Shown here: one piece after another, positions 8,190 to 18,659 of the stretch
How the letters are laid out: each line of letters begins with the position of its first letter
Position numbering within the stretch: position 1 is the stretch's first letter
Source of the DNA: Methylocaldum marinum
GTDB taxonomy: Bacteria; Pseudomonadota; Gammaproteobacteria; Methylococcales; Methylococcaceae
DNA length: 64,000 bases
Assembly: GCF_003584645.1 (NCBI RefSeq)
Contig: NZ_AP017928.1
Location: 1,960,395 to 2,024,394 of the forward strand
Reading direction: 5' to 3'
The notes under the pieces: generated by a model
What the model was told of the DNA's origin: nothing
Database searches by the model: none
Seen by the model: only the letters and a program-made list of their open reading frames with translations
Translations under genes and position numbers: made by a program

Positions 8190-9854
8190 ATGTTTTGTTA
8201 TCAATGCGAACAGACCACCCGCACCGATTCCGGCAACGGCTGCGCCATGGCCAAAGGCGTCTGCGGCAAAGATCAAGTCACTGCCGATCTACAAGACCTC
8301 TTGATTTACGGGATAAAAGGCATCGCCCAGTATGCCCGCCGCGCGCGTGGTTTCGGCATCTCCGACCGCGAGGCGGACGGGTTCATACTCTATGCCATGT
8401 TCACGACGCTGACCAACGTCAACTTCAACCCTGCCCGGTTCATCGCCATGATTCAGGAGGCAGCACGCCTGCGCGACCGAATCAAGGCTCGCTACGAAGA
8501 AGCCGCTCGGGATCGAGGCACTGCGCCGGAAGTTCTGAACGGCCCCGCCACCTGGCAACCGGTGGATGACATGGACGGCTTGCTGGCGCAAACCGCCTCG
8601 GCCGCCGTGACCGCCGGCCGCGAACAAGTGGGCGACGATATCGTCGGCCTCAGGGCAATGATTCTTTACGGGCTCAAAGGGGTCGCCGCATACGCCCACC
8701 ATGCCCACGTCCTCGGTTACGAAAGTGACGAACTCTATACCCGTTTCGAGGAAATCCTGGACTTTCTGGCCGGCGATCCCACCGACGCGGAGGCGCTCGT
8801 GGATCAAGCGCTGGCCGTCGGCCAATTGAATCTGAAGGCTCTGGAACTCCTGGATGCCGCCAACACCGACAGCTTCGGCCACCCCGAGCCGGCCAGCGTG
8901 CGGATGACTCCGGTCAAAGGCAAGGCGATCCTGATCAGCGGCCATGACCTGAAGGACATGGCAGCGCTGCTGGAACAAACCAAGGGCATGGGCATCAACG
9001 TCTACACTCATGGCGAACTGCTGCCGGCCCACGGCTATCCCAAGCTGCGCGCTTATCCGCATCTGGTCGGCAATTACGGCGGCGCCTGGCAGGACCAGAC
9101 CCGCGAATTCGCGGAGTTTCCGGGCGCGATTCTGATGACGTCCAATTGCCTGGTCGAACCCCATCCCCGCTATCGGCAACGCATCTTCACCGCAGGCCCC
9201 GTCGGCTGGCCCGGCGTACGCCATATCGCCAACGGCGACTTCTCACCGGTCATTCAAGCGGCGCTGGCCTTCCCCGGCTTCCAGGAAGATGGCCCGGAAC
9301 AAACCGTTACCGTGGGATTCGCCCGCAACGCGGTGCTCGGCGTCGCCGACAAAGTCGTGGATGCCGTCAAGACCGGCGCCATCCGCCACTTCTTCCTGAT
9401 CGGCGGATGCGACGGCGCGGCGCCGGGGCGCAATTATTACACCGATCTGGCGGACCGTGTACCCGAGGACAGCGTCGTGCTCACCCTGGGCTGCGGCAAG
9501 TACCGCTTCAACCGGCACGAATTCGGCGCCATCGGCGGCATTCCGCGCCTCCTGGACATTGGGCAATGCAACGACGCCTACTCCGCCATTCAAATCGCGA
9601 GTGCCCTGGCTCAAGCCTTTAACTGCGGAGTAAACGACTTGCCCTTGTCGCTCATGGTGTCCTGGTTCGAACAGAAGGCCGTGGCCGTGCTCTTGACCCT
9701 GCTGTCACTCGGCATTCGAGGCATCCGACTCGGACCGAGCCTGCCCGCATTTCTGACGCCTGCGCTCCTGGAGCAGCTATCGGCACGCTTCGACCTGAAA
9801 CCGATCACTACTGCCGAAGCGGACATCGAGGCAGCGCTTCACCGGGCAGCCTGA
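8190..9854 (+). CDS. hcp: Hydroxylamine reductase / hybrid-cluster protein
   Basis: A 554-residue cytoplasmic iron-sulfur enzyme containing a hybrid Fe-S-O cluster. Known members reduce nitric oxide to N2O or hydroxylamine to ammonia and are induced by nitrosative stress. The N-terminal cysteines are spaced C3-x2-C6-x11-C18-x6-C25, the pattern of the enterobacterial class with a [2Fe-2S] cluster. Hybrid-cluster cysteines appear in TSNCLVEP (about 330), [15 protein letters not shown] (about 407) and LGCGKYRFN (about 435), and the C-terminal [18 protein letters not shown] block carries the conserved glutamate. I chose ATG 8190 (AAAGGAAAAA upstream) because MFCYQC is the family N-terminus. Confidence 0.95.
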   Translation: MFCYQCEQTTRTDSGNGCAMAKGVCGKDQVTADLQDLLIYGIKGIAQYARRARGFGISDREADGFILYAMFTTLTNVNFNPARFIAMIQEAARLRDRIKARYEEAARDRGTAPEVLNGPATWQPVDDMDGLLAQTASAAVTAGREQVGDDIVGLRAMILYGLKGVAAYAHHAHVLGYESDELYTRFEEILDFLAGDPTDAEALVDQALAVGQLNLKALELLDAANTDSFGHPEPASVRMTPVKGKAILISGHDLKDMAALLEQTKGMGINVYTHGELLPAHGYPKLRAYPHLVGNYGGAWQDQTREFAEFPGAILMTSNCLVEPHPRYRQRIFTAGPVGWPGVRHIANGDFSPVIQAALAFPGFQEDGPEQTVTVGFARNAVLGVADKVVDAVKTGAIRHFFLIGGCDGAAPGRNYYTDLADRVPEDSVVLTLGCGKYRFNRHEFGAIGGIPRLLDIGQCNDAYSAIQIASALAQAFNCGVNDLPLSLMVSWFEQKAVAVLLTLLSLGIRGIRLGPSLPAFLTPALLEQLSARFDLKPITTAEADIEAALHRAA

Positions 9855-9904
9855 ACGTTTGAAGAAAGGGCTTATTCCATTCAGCATTCGAATGGACATT
9901 AATC

Positions 9905-10046
9905 GTAGGATGGGTAGAGCGAAGCGAAACCCATCGATGGTGGTTTAGCCCCTCGGCTCCGCGTAACCCACCGACCCTTCGACTTGGCTCAGGACAGGTC
10001 CGAGGTCGCTCGGTGGGTTACGCCCTCACGGCCTAACCCACCCTAC
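9905..10046. repeat. Nested palindromic intergenic repeat between hcp and its reductase
   Basis: A 142-bp element bounded by inverted arms GTAGGATGGGT (9905-9915) and ACCCACCCTAC (10036-10046), with one mismatch. Inside lies a perfect 14-bp inverted repeat, GCGTAACCCACCGA (9961-9974) and TCGGTGGGTTACGC (10010-10023). The interior holds CCCTTCGACTTGGCTCAGGA, close to a motif scattered through many proteobacterial genomes. It has no coding capacity and separates two genes expected to be co-transcribed. It could be a MITE-like or BIME-like element, and an RNA copy would fold strongly. Confidence 0.7.
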
Positions 10047-10102
10047 AGCCCGCTCCCATCGATTTGCTCTCAGGGCGATCACGACTTTCCATTGGAGAAC
10101 CC

Positions 10103-11140
10103 ATGATCATCCACGTCATAACGCTCACCACCCGCGACGGGCAGCAGGTTCGTTTCACCTGCGAAACCGAACAGAATCTTCTCGCCGCCGCCGAGGAGGA
10201 AGGCATCGTACTTCCATCCTTGTGCCGGGACGGCGGTTGCGGCGCCTGTCTCTGTACCCGCGTCGACGGCGATTACCATCTGGACAGCTATAATCCGCAG
10301 GCGCTGCCCCCGGACGCCGCGGCTCGCGGCGACCTGCTGCTGTGCCGGGCCCATCCGCAAAGCGACCTTTCGCTCGAAGCGCCTTACGATTTCGACCGCA
10401 TCCGCTTCGAAGCGCTGGCGAGCCGCCCCGCCGAAATCGTCGAGTTGGCGCCCATTGCCGAAAACACCGTGCGCCTGCTGCTCCGGCTGCAACCGGACAG
10501 CAGCGGCGGACAGGCCGCGGAATTCGAACCGGGGCAGTACATGAGTCTGGAAATTCCCGATTCCGGCATCAGCCGCGCCTACTCCATCGCCAATACATCC
10601 AACTGGACCGGAGAGCTGGAGTTTCTGATCCGGCTGCAGCCGGGCGGAACATTCTCCACCTATCTGGAGCGGGAGGCGAAGACCGGCCAGCGCATCGACG
10701 TGCGCGGCCCCAGCGGCCATTTCGTGCTGCAGGCGCAGAGCCTACGGCCTCGCTATTTCGTCGGGGGCGGCACCGGCTTGGCGCCTTTGCTTTCCATGCT
10801 GCGCCATATGGCCGAGTTGCAAGAACCGCAACCGGCACGGCTCTATTTCGGCGTCAATCGCGAAGCCGAATTATTCTGCCTGAACACGCTTCAGGAACTC
10901 TCCCAGACCCTGCCTCAGCTGAAAATCGAGCTTTGCGTTTGGCATCCGGAGCCGTCATGGACCGGATTTCGAGGCACTCCGGTCGATGCGCTGCGGCGCG
11001 ACCTCGAGCAAGGCGGACCGGTGCCGGATCTGTATCTATGCGGTCCGCCCGCGCTGATCGATGCCGCGACGGAAACGGCGCGCGCTTTCGGCATCTCCGA
11101 TGAACACATCTTCAGCGAGCGGTTTTTGCCCTCGAACTGA
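10103..11140 (+). CDS. MmoC/BenC-like 2Fe-2S and FAD oxidoreductase, probable Hcp reductase
   Basis: A 345-residue NADH-dependent electron-transfer flavoprotein. An N-terminal plant-type ferredoxin domain (about residues 1-95) has cysteines in LCRDGGCGACLC and a distal LLCRAH. A ferredoxin-reductase FAD domain (about 105-205) has the flavin motif RAYSIAN, and a C-terminal NAD domain has VGGGTGLAPLLSML and LYLCGPP. The domain order is that of MmoC and benzoate dioxygenase reductase, whereas E. coli Hcr places its ferredoxin domain at the C-terminus. Its position after hcp suggests it feeds electrons to Hcp; no other oxygenase component is nearby. ATG 10103 follows TTGGAGAACCC. Confidence 0.85.
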   Translation: MIIHVITLTTRDGQQVRFTCETEQNLLAAAEEEGIVLPSLCRDGGCGACLCTRVDGDYHLDSYNPQALPPDAAARGDLLLCRAHPQSDLSLEAPYDFDRIRFEALASRPAEIVELAPIAENTVRLLLRLQPDSSGGQAAEFEPGQYMSLEIPDSGISRAYSIANTSNWTGELEFLIRLQPGGTFSTYLEREAKTGQRIDVRGPSGHFVLQAQSLRPRYFVGGGTGLAPLLSMLRHMAELQEPQPARLYFGVNREAELFCLNTLQELSQTLPQLKIELCVWHPEPSWTGFRGTPVDALRRDLEQGGPVPDLYLCGPPALIDAATETARAFGISDEHIFSERFLPSN

Positions 11141-11223
11141 AGAGCCGATCCTTCCGGAATCATCATTTTTCACCGTTCACGCGAGGCGAAATCGATCACG
11201 CACTATCGCAGGTTCGAACATTA

Positions 11224-11934
11224 TCAATGGGCTGTTCGAGCGCCATGCGCCTTCGCCCGCCGTAATAAAAGGCCTTCCCTGACCAGTGCGGTCTCGAAGT
11301 CCGGAAAATCGCGCGCGGAGCCGCCAGCCCGTGCCCAAAGCGCCTGCAATCGCGCTGCCGCGAAGCGGCTATCGCATTGTCCCTCCGGCAGAAAACCCAG
11401 CGTCTTGGCGGCATCCGTAGCGAGCTCGGATAGTGCCGGTGCCGCCTTGGCCCAGACTCCGCGCAGTTCGCGCAAGAAGATATTGACCGTCGTCGGGCCG
11501 ATTCCCTTCGCCAGAGCGATCAATCTTCGTTCGAGATCCTCCGCGGATTCCGCTTCCGCATGCAGCCTGTTGAGACTTCCCTGATAGTTCTCCAGCAAGG
11601 ACCGCGACAGGTTTAGGAGCTTGGTGGCGGTCTTGAAGTCATAACGGGTATACCCGCCGGAATCCAATATCGCCACCAACCCGTTCCAGCCACATTCGAT
11701 GATGGCTTCGGGAGTCGCTAGCTTTCTCTCCGCAAAAGCCCGGTAAGTGCGTGCCGCCAGCCGTTCGGAAATGCGCGCTCCGAACAAAACGGCCGCGAGA
11801 AGCCATTTGAAAAGTTCGCCGTCGTCCAGCTCCGCGACATCGATCCCCAGTTCGGCGGAAAATCGGCCGCGGCGAGCGGCAACCAAATCGGTGGGCAATA
11901 AATGTTCGGTTTCCGTTTGAGCCGGTTCGCTCAT
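11224..11934 (-). CDS. Helix-hairpin-helix protein resembling HhH-GPD DNA glycosylases
   Basis: A 236-residue protein whose core resembles the HhH-GPD fold of endonuclease III-like enzymes. The hairpin is ALAKGIGPTTVNIFLREL (about residues 143-160), with helical segments on both sides such as WLLAAVLFGARISER. I do not see the lysine/aspartate pair or iron-sulfur cysteines of endonuclease III, so glycosylase activity is uncertain. I start it at ATG 11934 because GAGG lies 9 bp upstream; the ATG at 11943 directly abuts that GAGG. It follows the M28 peptidase gene by 11 bp and is probably co-transcribed with it. Confidence 0.6.
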   Translation of the reverse strand: MSEPAQTETEHLLPTDLVAARRGRFSAELGIDVAELDDGELFKWLLAAVLFGARISERLAARTYRAFAERKLATPEAIIECGWNGLVAILDSGGYTRYDFKTATKLLNLSRSLLENYQGSLNRLHAEAESAEDLERRLIALAKGIGPTTVNIFLRELRGVWAKAAPALSELATDAAKTLGFLPEGQCDSRFAAARLQALWARAGGSARDFPDFETALVREGLLLRRAKAHGARTAH

Positions 11935-11945
11935 GCCATACATCC

Positions 11946-12818
11946 TCAGGATGCATCATTTGCACAATCCAGCAGCGCCAGATACAAGCCTCGGACGACC
12001 GCTGCAAAGGACTCGTAATGAAGCCTATCCGGCCGGTCGCCAGCCGTGTGATACCAGGGATTTCGATAAAAGGCCGTGTCCGTCACCATGATCGCCGAAT
12101 AGCCCTGCCGCCAGAAGGAAAAGTGGTCGCTGAGCGCTACGCCGGGCACGAAAAATGGCGCTGCGAGATGCTCGATCGGAAATTCCGAATTCCGGCGAAA
12201 GGCTCTTACGAGGCGTAGCAAGTCGCTCCGAGAATGCCGGTTGGACACGAAGGCGATGAAATTGCCGCAGTCGGGATAAACGTACTTGAGCAGTACCGGA
12301 TATCGCTGACTATTGGGCGTATCGTAATAACAGCCCAGCATTTCGAGCGAAACCATGAAGCGAATCCGATCGCGTCGCTGCCTGGCGGCTTTGGCGTATA
12401 TGAGGCTGCCCATGTGCCGTCCGGCGAAAAACGGTGCTTCCTCGTTCACGAAAGCCACAAAGCGGACAGTCTTTTCCGGCTCGGAACTCATGAACAAGCG
12501 CGACAGTTCCAATAGAGCCGCAACGCCGCTGGCGTTATCGTCCGCACCGGGACTACCGAAAACGGTGTCGTAATGGGCTCCGATCAAAATGATATCGAGG
12601 GGATAGCGGCCTCCGTGCCGCGCTGCCTCGAGATTGGCGCATTCGATCCCTTTCACCCAATAGGCGAGCCGGTTTACCGAATAGCCTTGGGCTTCCCATT
12701 GCCCTGTGATATAGCGCTCGGCGGCATGCAAGGCTTCGGGCAGCATCAGGTTTCGCTCCCCGATTTGATCGGCCAAAGCGTAAACGTGCATTTTCAATGC
12801 ATCGGCCACCTTTTCCAT
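11946..12818 (-). CDS. M28 family zinc aminopeptidase
   Basis: A 290-residue metallopeptidase. The two-zinc M28 ligands are visible in order: H in IGAHYDTV (about 83), D in GADDNASG (about 92), E-E in FVNEEAPF (about 124), a further acidic ligand probably in SLEMLG (about 157), and H in YHTAGDRPD (about 255). No signal peptide is seen, so a cytoplasmic enzyme is likely. ATG 12818 has GGAAGGCAGGCGA immediately upstream; an ATG 30 bp further upstream would add an unconserved MAPGITEGRR. The substrate cannot be told from the sequence. Confidence 0.85.
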   Translation of the reverse strand: MEKVADALKMHVYALADQIGERNLMLPEALHAAERYITGQWEAQGYSVNRLAYWVKGIECANLEAARHGGRYPLDIILIGAHYDTVFGSPGADDNASGVAALLELSRLFMSSEPEKTVRFVAFVNEEAPFFAGRHMGSLIYAKAARQRRDRIRFMVSLEMLGCYYDTPNSQRYPVLLKYVYPDCGNFIAFVSNRHSRSDLLRLVRAFRRNSEFPIEHLAAPFFVPGVALSDHFSFWRQGYSAIMVTDTAFYRNPWYHTAGDRPDRLHYESFAAVVRGLYLALLDCANDAS

Positions 12819-12910
12819 TCGCCTGCCTTCCGTAATGCCAGGTGCCAAATCGCATGTCCTTTGGTGGTTTTTCCTGCTTTGATCAAAGAGGATTCAAGAA
12901 AGTTGCCCAC

Positions 12911-12938
12911 AAAAAAAGCCGCGGTAGCGGCCTTTTTG
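12911..12938 (-). terminator. Intrinsic terminator downstream of secF
   Basis: Read on the minus strand, GGCCGC-tac-GCGGC is followed by TTTTTTT. The other strand shows the same stem followed by CTTTTTG, so it could serve both directions. It lies about 20 bp after the secF stop and closes the yajC-secD-secF operon. Confidence 0.8.
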
Positions 12939-12956
12939 CGTCGAACTCAGACGACT

Positions 12957-13895
12957 TCAAGGACGGTTATCGGTCGCGCCTTCTTTCTCCGGCAATAGGA
13001 GATCCGCGCGGCTGATCCCCAAACGGTAGGCCAATGCACTGGCGACGTAAATGGACGAATAGGTGCCTACCACGATACCTACGATCAGAGCCAGGGCAAA
13101 ATTCCGCAGGACTTCCCCACCCCAGATGGCCATCGAAGTACAGGCCAATAAGGTCAGGAAAGAGGTCATCAGGGTGCGGCTCAGCGTTTCGTTGATAGAC
13201 AGGTTGATGATGTCCAAAACCTCGCCGCGCCGGATTTTCCGGAAATTTTCGCGAATTCTGTCGAAGATCACGATGGTATCGTTGATCGAGTAACCCAGGA
13301 TTGCGAGAACGGCGGCCAGCACGCTCAGATCGAAATCCAATTGAAAAACGGAAAACACCCCGAGGATCAAGACGATGTCGTGCGCGCTGGCTAAGATGGC
13401 ACCGAACGAAAAACGATACTCGAAACGCCATGCGACATAGGCCAGAATCCCGAGTATCGCCAATAACAAAGCGACTACTGCACTTTCGGCGAGATCTTCG
13501 CCGACCTGGGGACCGACGAACTCGACCCGATGGAGTTCTGCCTGAACTTGCGGATTCTTGCCCAACGCATCCATGATCCGTGCTCTTAGATCGGTGCTAG
13601 TCAATTCCGCCTGTGGGGCAAGACGGATCAGGACTTCTCGGGTGGTTCCGAAATGCTGCACGATCGGATTGGCGAAACCGGCGTCTCTCAATTGCTGACG
13701 CACCTCTTCGAGGTCCGCGGGCTCCTGATAAGCGACCTCGATAATCGTGCCGCCGGTAAAGTCGATGGCGAAGTTCAGACCTTGCCACCCAAGTGAAACG
13801 ATCGACACCACGCTGAGCACAGCGGACAGGATGACCGCCGGCCAGCTCCAGCGCATGAAATCGATTTTGTAACCGCGAGAATTAGTATCGGTCAC
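12957..13895 (-). CDS. secF: Protein translocase subunit SecF
   Basis: A 312-residue inner-membrane protein that works with SecD to use the proton gradient for late steps of Sec export. Six membrane segments are expected. The first is at about residues 16-36, and FAIDFTGGTIIEVAY (about 36-50) is the SecF signature after it. The C-terminal block contains LGYSINDTIVIFDRIREN (about 195-212). The start is GTG 13895 with CAGGAG 10 bp upstream; the nearer ATG is in another frame and stops after six codons. It follows secD by 32 bp. Confidence 0.95.
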   Translation of the reverse strand: MTDTNSRGYKIDFMRWSWPAVILSAVLSVVSIVSLGWQGLNFAIDFTGGTIIEVAYQEPADLEEVRQQLRDAGFANPIVQHFGTTREVLIRLAPQAELTSTDLRARIMDALGKNPQVQAELHRVEFVGPQVGEDLAESAVVALLLAILGILAYVAWRFEYRFSFGAILASAHDIVLILGVFSVFQLDFDLSVLAAVLAILGYSINDTIVIFDRIRENFRKIRRGEVLDIINLSINETLSRTLMTSFLTLLACTSMAIWGGEVLRNFALALIVGIVVGTYSSIYVASALAYRLGISRADLLLPEKEGATDNRP

Positions 13896-13927
13896 TGTTC
13901 ATATCTCCTGAATTCTTTGAATCAGCC

Positions 13928-15772
13928 TCAGATCCATAATTTAGCAACGCGCCGCTGGCCGTAGACGAAATTGACCAGCATCCGCGTACACATCACCGCG
14001 GTGAACATCGACGTCAAAATCCCGATCGTCAAGGTCACGGCGAACCCTTTTACGGGACCAGAGCCGATACTGAACAACATGATCGCCGCCAGAAGCGTTG
14101 TGATATTGGAGTCGAAAATGGTGGAGAATGCACGCTCGAATCCGGCGTAAATACTGGACTGAATGGAATTGCCGTTACGCAGCTCTTCCTTGATACGCTC
14201 GTAAATGAGCACGTTGGCATCAACGGCCATACCAATCGTGAGCGTGATGCCGGCGATCCCCGGCAAGGTCAAGGTTGCCTGCAGCAGCGATAGGATCGAC
14301 AGAATCAAAGCGACATTGAACAGCAAAGTAATATTGGCGATGATCCCGAACACTTTGTAGTAGAGAATCATCACTGCAGCGATCAGGACAAAACCAATAA
14401 TGAATGAGCGGGTACCCTGCTCGATATTTTCCTTGCCCAAACTGGGGCCGACGGTACGTTCCTCGACGATGTCCACCGGCGCGGCCAAAGCGCCTGCACG
14501 CAGCAGCAACGACAAATTGCGCGCTTCTTCGGTACTATCCAAGCCGGTTATCTGAAACCGCTTGCTGAAGCGGTCGCGGATGGTCGCAACATTGATGACT
14601 TCTTCGATCTTCTTCTTGGTCGCTATTTTCCGGCCGTCTACTTCCCTGGTTTCGGTCTTGGTTTCGATATAAACGACCGCCATCGGCTTGCCGATATTTT
14701 CACGCGTGATATCGGACATTTTTCGCGCGCCTATGCCGTTCAGCGTCACAAATACGGCCGGAGAGCCGGACTGTGAATCGAGCCCCGACGAAGCGTCGAC
14801 GATCTGGTCGCCGGTCACGATGATTTTACGCTGCAGCAGAATTGGCCTGCCGCTGCGATCCTGATAAAGCCTGGTACCCAAGGGTGTCTTGCCCTCTTCC
14901 AAGCCCTGAGCGCTGTGCTCGGTATCGACCAGACGGAATTCCAGCGTCGCGGTGGCACCCAGAATCTCCTTGGCACGCGCGGTATCCTGGACGCCGGGCA
15001 ACTGAACCACGATACGGTCTTCACCCTGCTGTTGAATAACCGGCTCTGCAACGCCCAATTCGTTGATACGGTTGCGCAAGGTCGTAATGTTCTGTGCCAC
15101 CGCCAAACGGCGTGTTTCCCGGCGTTCGATTTCCGACAATCTGGCTTGGATCGCATTTCCACTCCCATCAAGCTCGAGACCGCGCAGCTCTCGCCGCAGC
15201 ACGTCCCTGGCCTGGGCGAGGGTCTGATCGTCGGGGAATTTTACTTCGATGGTCCGGTTGTTTCTGTCAACGGACAAATAACGGATCTTGCTTTCCCGAA
15301 GCAGCGAACGCACGTCTTCGGCATAGCGCTCTTCGGCCTGGCGAACCGCCGCTTCCGTGTCCACCTGCATCAGAAAATGCACACCGCCCCTAAGGTCCAA
15401 GCCCAGATACATGGGCTGAGCGTTGATAGCTCTGAGCCAACCCGGCGTGGATGGCGCAAGGTTCAGTGCCACCGTATAGTTACTTCCCAACGACCCAGAT
15501 AGCAAATCGGCGGCTTTGAGCTGGGTTTCGGTTTCCATAAAGCGCACCAGAAGCCGCTTTTCGGATAATTCTAGCGACTTCGGTTTCATCCCGCCGTCGC
15601 TCAACAGTTTTTCAACTTGAACGCGAGTGGCTTCGTCCAGTTTGGCGCTCCGCAAAGGCGAAATCTGCACGGACGGATCCTCGCCGAAAAAATTGGGCAG
15701 CGAGTAAATTGCCGCCAACATCAATACGGCGATAATCAGAAGGTTTTTCCAGAGTGGAAAGCGGTTTCGCAT
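13928..15772 (-). CDS. secD: Protein translocase subunit SecD
   Basis: A 614-residue partner of SecF. An N-terminal membrane segment (about residues 9-26) precedes the periplasmic P1 domain, with LGLDLRGGVHFLMQVD at about 122-137. The signature LGKENIEQGTRSF leads into five C-terminal membrane segments, with GMAVDANVLIYERIKEEL (about 517-534) holding the conserved acidic residue of the SecDF proton path. The length matches other gammaproteobacterial SecD. It lies between yajC and secF in the conserved order. Confidence 0.95.
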   Translation of the reverse strand: MRNRFPLWKNLLIIAVLMLAAIYSLPNFFGEDPSVQISPLRSAKLDEATRVQVEKLLSDGGMKPKSLELSEKRLLVRFMETETQLKAADLLSGSLGSNYTVALNLAPSTPGWLRAINAQPMYLGLDLRGGVHFLMQVDTEAAVRQAEERYAEDVRSLLRESKIRYLSVDRNNRTIEVKFPDDQTLAQARDVLRRELRGLELDGSGNAIQARLSEIERRETRRLAVAQNITTLRNRINELGVAEPVIQQQGEDRIVVQLPGVQDTARAKEILGATATLEFRLVDTEHSAQGLEEGKTPLGTRLYQDRSGRPILLQRKIIVTGDQIVDASSGLDSQSGSPAVFVTLNGIGARKMSDITRENIGKPMAVVYIETKTETREVDGRKIATKKKIEEVINVATIRDRFSKRFQITGLDSTEEARNLSLLLRAGALAAPVDIVEERTVGPSLGKENIEQGTRSFIIGFVLIAAVMILYYKVFGIIANITLLFNVALILSILSLLQATLTLPGIAGITLTIGMAVDANVLIYERIKEELRNGNSIQSSIYAGFERAFSTIFDSNITTLLAAIMLFSIGSGPVKGFAVTLTIGILTSMFTAVMCTRMLVNFVYGQRRVAKLWI

Positions 15773-15837
15773 GTTAGCTGCCTATGAGGCGTGATGCCCG
15801 GTAATAGCGCATCCGCCGTTGTTTATTGCTTAGCTGT

Positions 15838-16182
15838 TTATTTTTCAGCTTTCTTCTTAGCTTTATAGGTGCCCTTCGGCATCAATGCCGCAACGGCATG
15901 GCGCTGAACATAAACATAAACGTTATCAGCGACTTCCAACTGTATGAAGTTTTCATCTAAATCCGCCACTCGACCGAGCAGTCCGCCATTGGTTACGACT
16001 TCGCTGCCTTTGGTCAGCGACTGGATCATTTTTTTTTGCTCTTTCGCCCGTCTCTGCTGAGGAAGGACAAATAAGAAAAAGAAAATCAGCAAAATGGCCA
16101 GAGGTAAAATAAGGCCTGCCAATCCCGGCTCTTGCTGGGCCGGCGCGGCTTGAGCAAATGCATCGGAAATAAAGAAACTCAT
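15838..16182 (-). CDS. yajC: Preprotein translocase subunit YajC
   Basis: A 114-residue protein with a single membrane segment (about residues 22-42, LAGLILPLAILLIFFFLFVL) followed by PQQRRAKEQKKMIQSL and a small soluble domain (GSEVVTNGGLLGRV), as in other YajC proteins. It associates with SecDF at the inner membrane. AAGGACCCGAT precedes the ATG. The gene sits between tgt and secD on the minus strand, the usual gammaproteobacterial order. Confidence 0.95.
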   Translation of the reverse strand: MSFFISDAFAQAAPAQQEPGLAGLILPLAILLIFFFLFVLPQQRRAKEQKKMIQSLTKGSEVVTNGGLLGRVADLDENFIQLEVADNVYVYVQRHAVAALMPKGTYKAKKKAEK

Positions 16183-16205
16183 ATCGGGTCCTTGCTTATC
16201 TTCTT

Positions 16206-17369
<1,164 letters not shown>

Positions 17370-17406
17370 CTATGCAAATAGACAGGCCGTCTCGTTACAT
17401 CGAGAC

Positions 17407-17491
17407 TGGTGCCGATGGTCGGACTTGAACCGACACGACTTGCGTCACCACCCCCTCAAGATGGCGTGTCTACCAATTCCACCACATCGGC
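17407..17491 (-). tRNA. tRNA-Leu (anticodon GAG)
   Basis: On the minus strand the molecule begins GCCGATGTGG and ends CCATCGGCACCA with an encoded CCA. The D-loop region TGGAATTGGTAGACACG and the anticodon loop CTTGAGG (anticodon GAG) are typical of leucine tRNA, as is the extended variable arm. The T-arm reads GGTTCAAGTCC. It lies between secG and tgt; secG followed by leuU(GAG) is also the E. coli order. Confidence 0.95.
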
Positions 17492-17523
17492 TAAATACGG
17501 TCTAACAAGGTTGGCTATTCCGC

Positions 17524-17895
17524 CTACTCTGCCGGTTGGGGTATCTCGACACCCTCCGGCAAATCGGCCTCGTCAGTCGCTGACGGCTCTTCCACTATCG
17601 GTGGAAGATCGCGTTGGGATGGGTCCACATCGGGGGCCCCTATGACATCAACTTGGCCATTATCCTGCTTATCCGCTAAGTATGCAAGACTCAGACTCGT
17701 CACAAAAAACACGGTAGCGAGTATCGCGGTAGTGCGGGACAAAAACGAAACGGCGCCCCGCGCACCGAACAAACTGGTGGATGCACCGCCGCCGAAACCC
17801 GCACCGGCATCGGCACCCCGTCCTTGCTGAAGAAGCACCAATCCAATGACCGCCAAGGCAACCAAGACATGAATAATTGTCAATGCCTGATACAT
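17524..17895 (-). CDS. secG: Preprotein translocase subunit SecG
   Basis: A 123-residue subunit of the SecYEG channel with two membrane segments (about residues 4-21 and 53-72). The signature LLQQGRGADAGAGFGGG lies between them, followed by STSLFGARG. The C-terminal tail is acidic and longer than the core. ATG 17895 has GAAGG upstream and avoids the 16-bp overlap with tpiA that an earlier ATG would create. It is co-directional with tpiA upstream and tRNA-Leu downstream. Confidence 0.93.
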   Translation of the reverse strand: MYQALTIIHVLVALAVIGLVLLQQGRGADAGAGFGGGASTSLFGARGAVSFLSRTTAILATVFFVTSLSLAYLADKQDNGQVDVIGAPDVDPSQRDLPPIVEEPSATDEADLPEGVEIPQPAE

Positions 17896-17906
17896 AAAAC
17901 CTTCAC

Positions 17907-18659
17907 CTAAACCGAATGGCATATCGAGAGAAAAGACTCGGCATCCAAGGACGCTTCGCCAATTAATCCACCGTCCACGTCGGGCAAACCGAACAAGGTA
18001 CGGGCATTTTCGGGCTTAACACTGCCGCCATATAAAATCCGGACCGAAGCCGAAACCCCGGGTTCCCACCCCGAGATCTTTCGCCGCAAATATTCGTGTA
18101 TCTCCTGCACCTGCGCGACCGTCGCGGTTCTCCCGGTCCCGATCGCCCAAACGGGCTCGTAAGCGATGACGGCGTTTGCCAGCGATTCAACCCCGGCTGA
18201 ATCGACAACCGCATCCAACTGCTGGTCGATTATGTCGAGTGTTTCGCTTCGTTCGCGCTGCTTCAGGGTTTCGCCTACACACAAGATCGGCGTGAGACCG
18301 TAATCGAGTGCCTTTTTATAGCGCGCAGCCACCAATTCATTCGACTCCCCATACAGCAATCGTCGCTCGGAATGGCCGACGATAACCAAGTCACACCCGA
18401 ACTCTCGCAACATCCGTGCAGAGATTTCACCCGTAAACGGCCCATCATCCTCGTTGGCTACGTTTTGCGCCCCGAGCAAAATCGGTACTTTTTTCAACAA
18501 CTCGGCCGCTTCGGGTATGAATACGTAAGGTGCGCATATGCCCACTTCCGCTGGATCGGACTCCGACACACCCGACAAGATATTCGCCAGCAATGTTTTT
18601 CTACTTTCTCGAGTGCCGTTCATCTTCCAGTTTCCGACAACCAGAGGACGACGAACCAT
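17907..18659 (-). CDS. tpiA: Triosephosphate isomerase
   Basis: A 250-residue glycolytic enzyme interconverting dihydroxyacetone phosphate and glyceraldehyde 3-phosphate. The substrate lysine is in GNWKMNG (about residues 8-14), the catalytic histidine in IVGHSERR (about 93-100), and the catalytic glutamate in AYEPVWAIGTG (about 165-175). The phosphate loop is RILYGGSV (about 206-213). AAGGAG precedes the ATG. In this organism it would serve the ribulose-monophosphate and glycolytic routes. Confidence 0.96.
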   Translation of the reverse strand: MVRRPLVVGNWKMNGTRESRKTLLANILSGVSESDPAEVGICAPYVFIPEAAELLKKVPILLGAQNVANEDDGPFTGEISARMLREFGCDLVIVGHSERRLLYGESNELVAARYKKALDYGLTPILCVGETLKQRERSETLDIIDQQLDAVVDSAGVESLANAVIAYEPVWAIGTGRTATVAQVQEIHEYLRRKISGWEPGVSASVRILYGGSVKPENARTLFGLPDVDGGLIGEASLDAESFLSICHSV

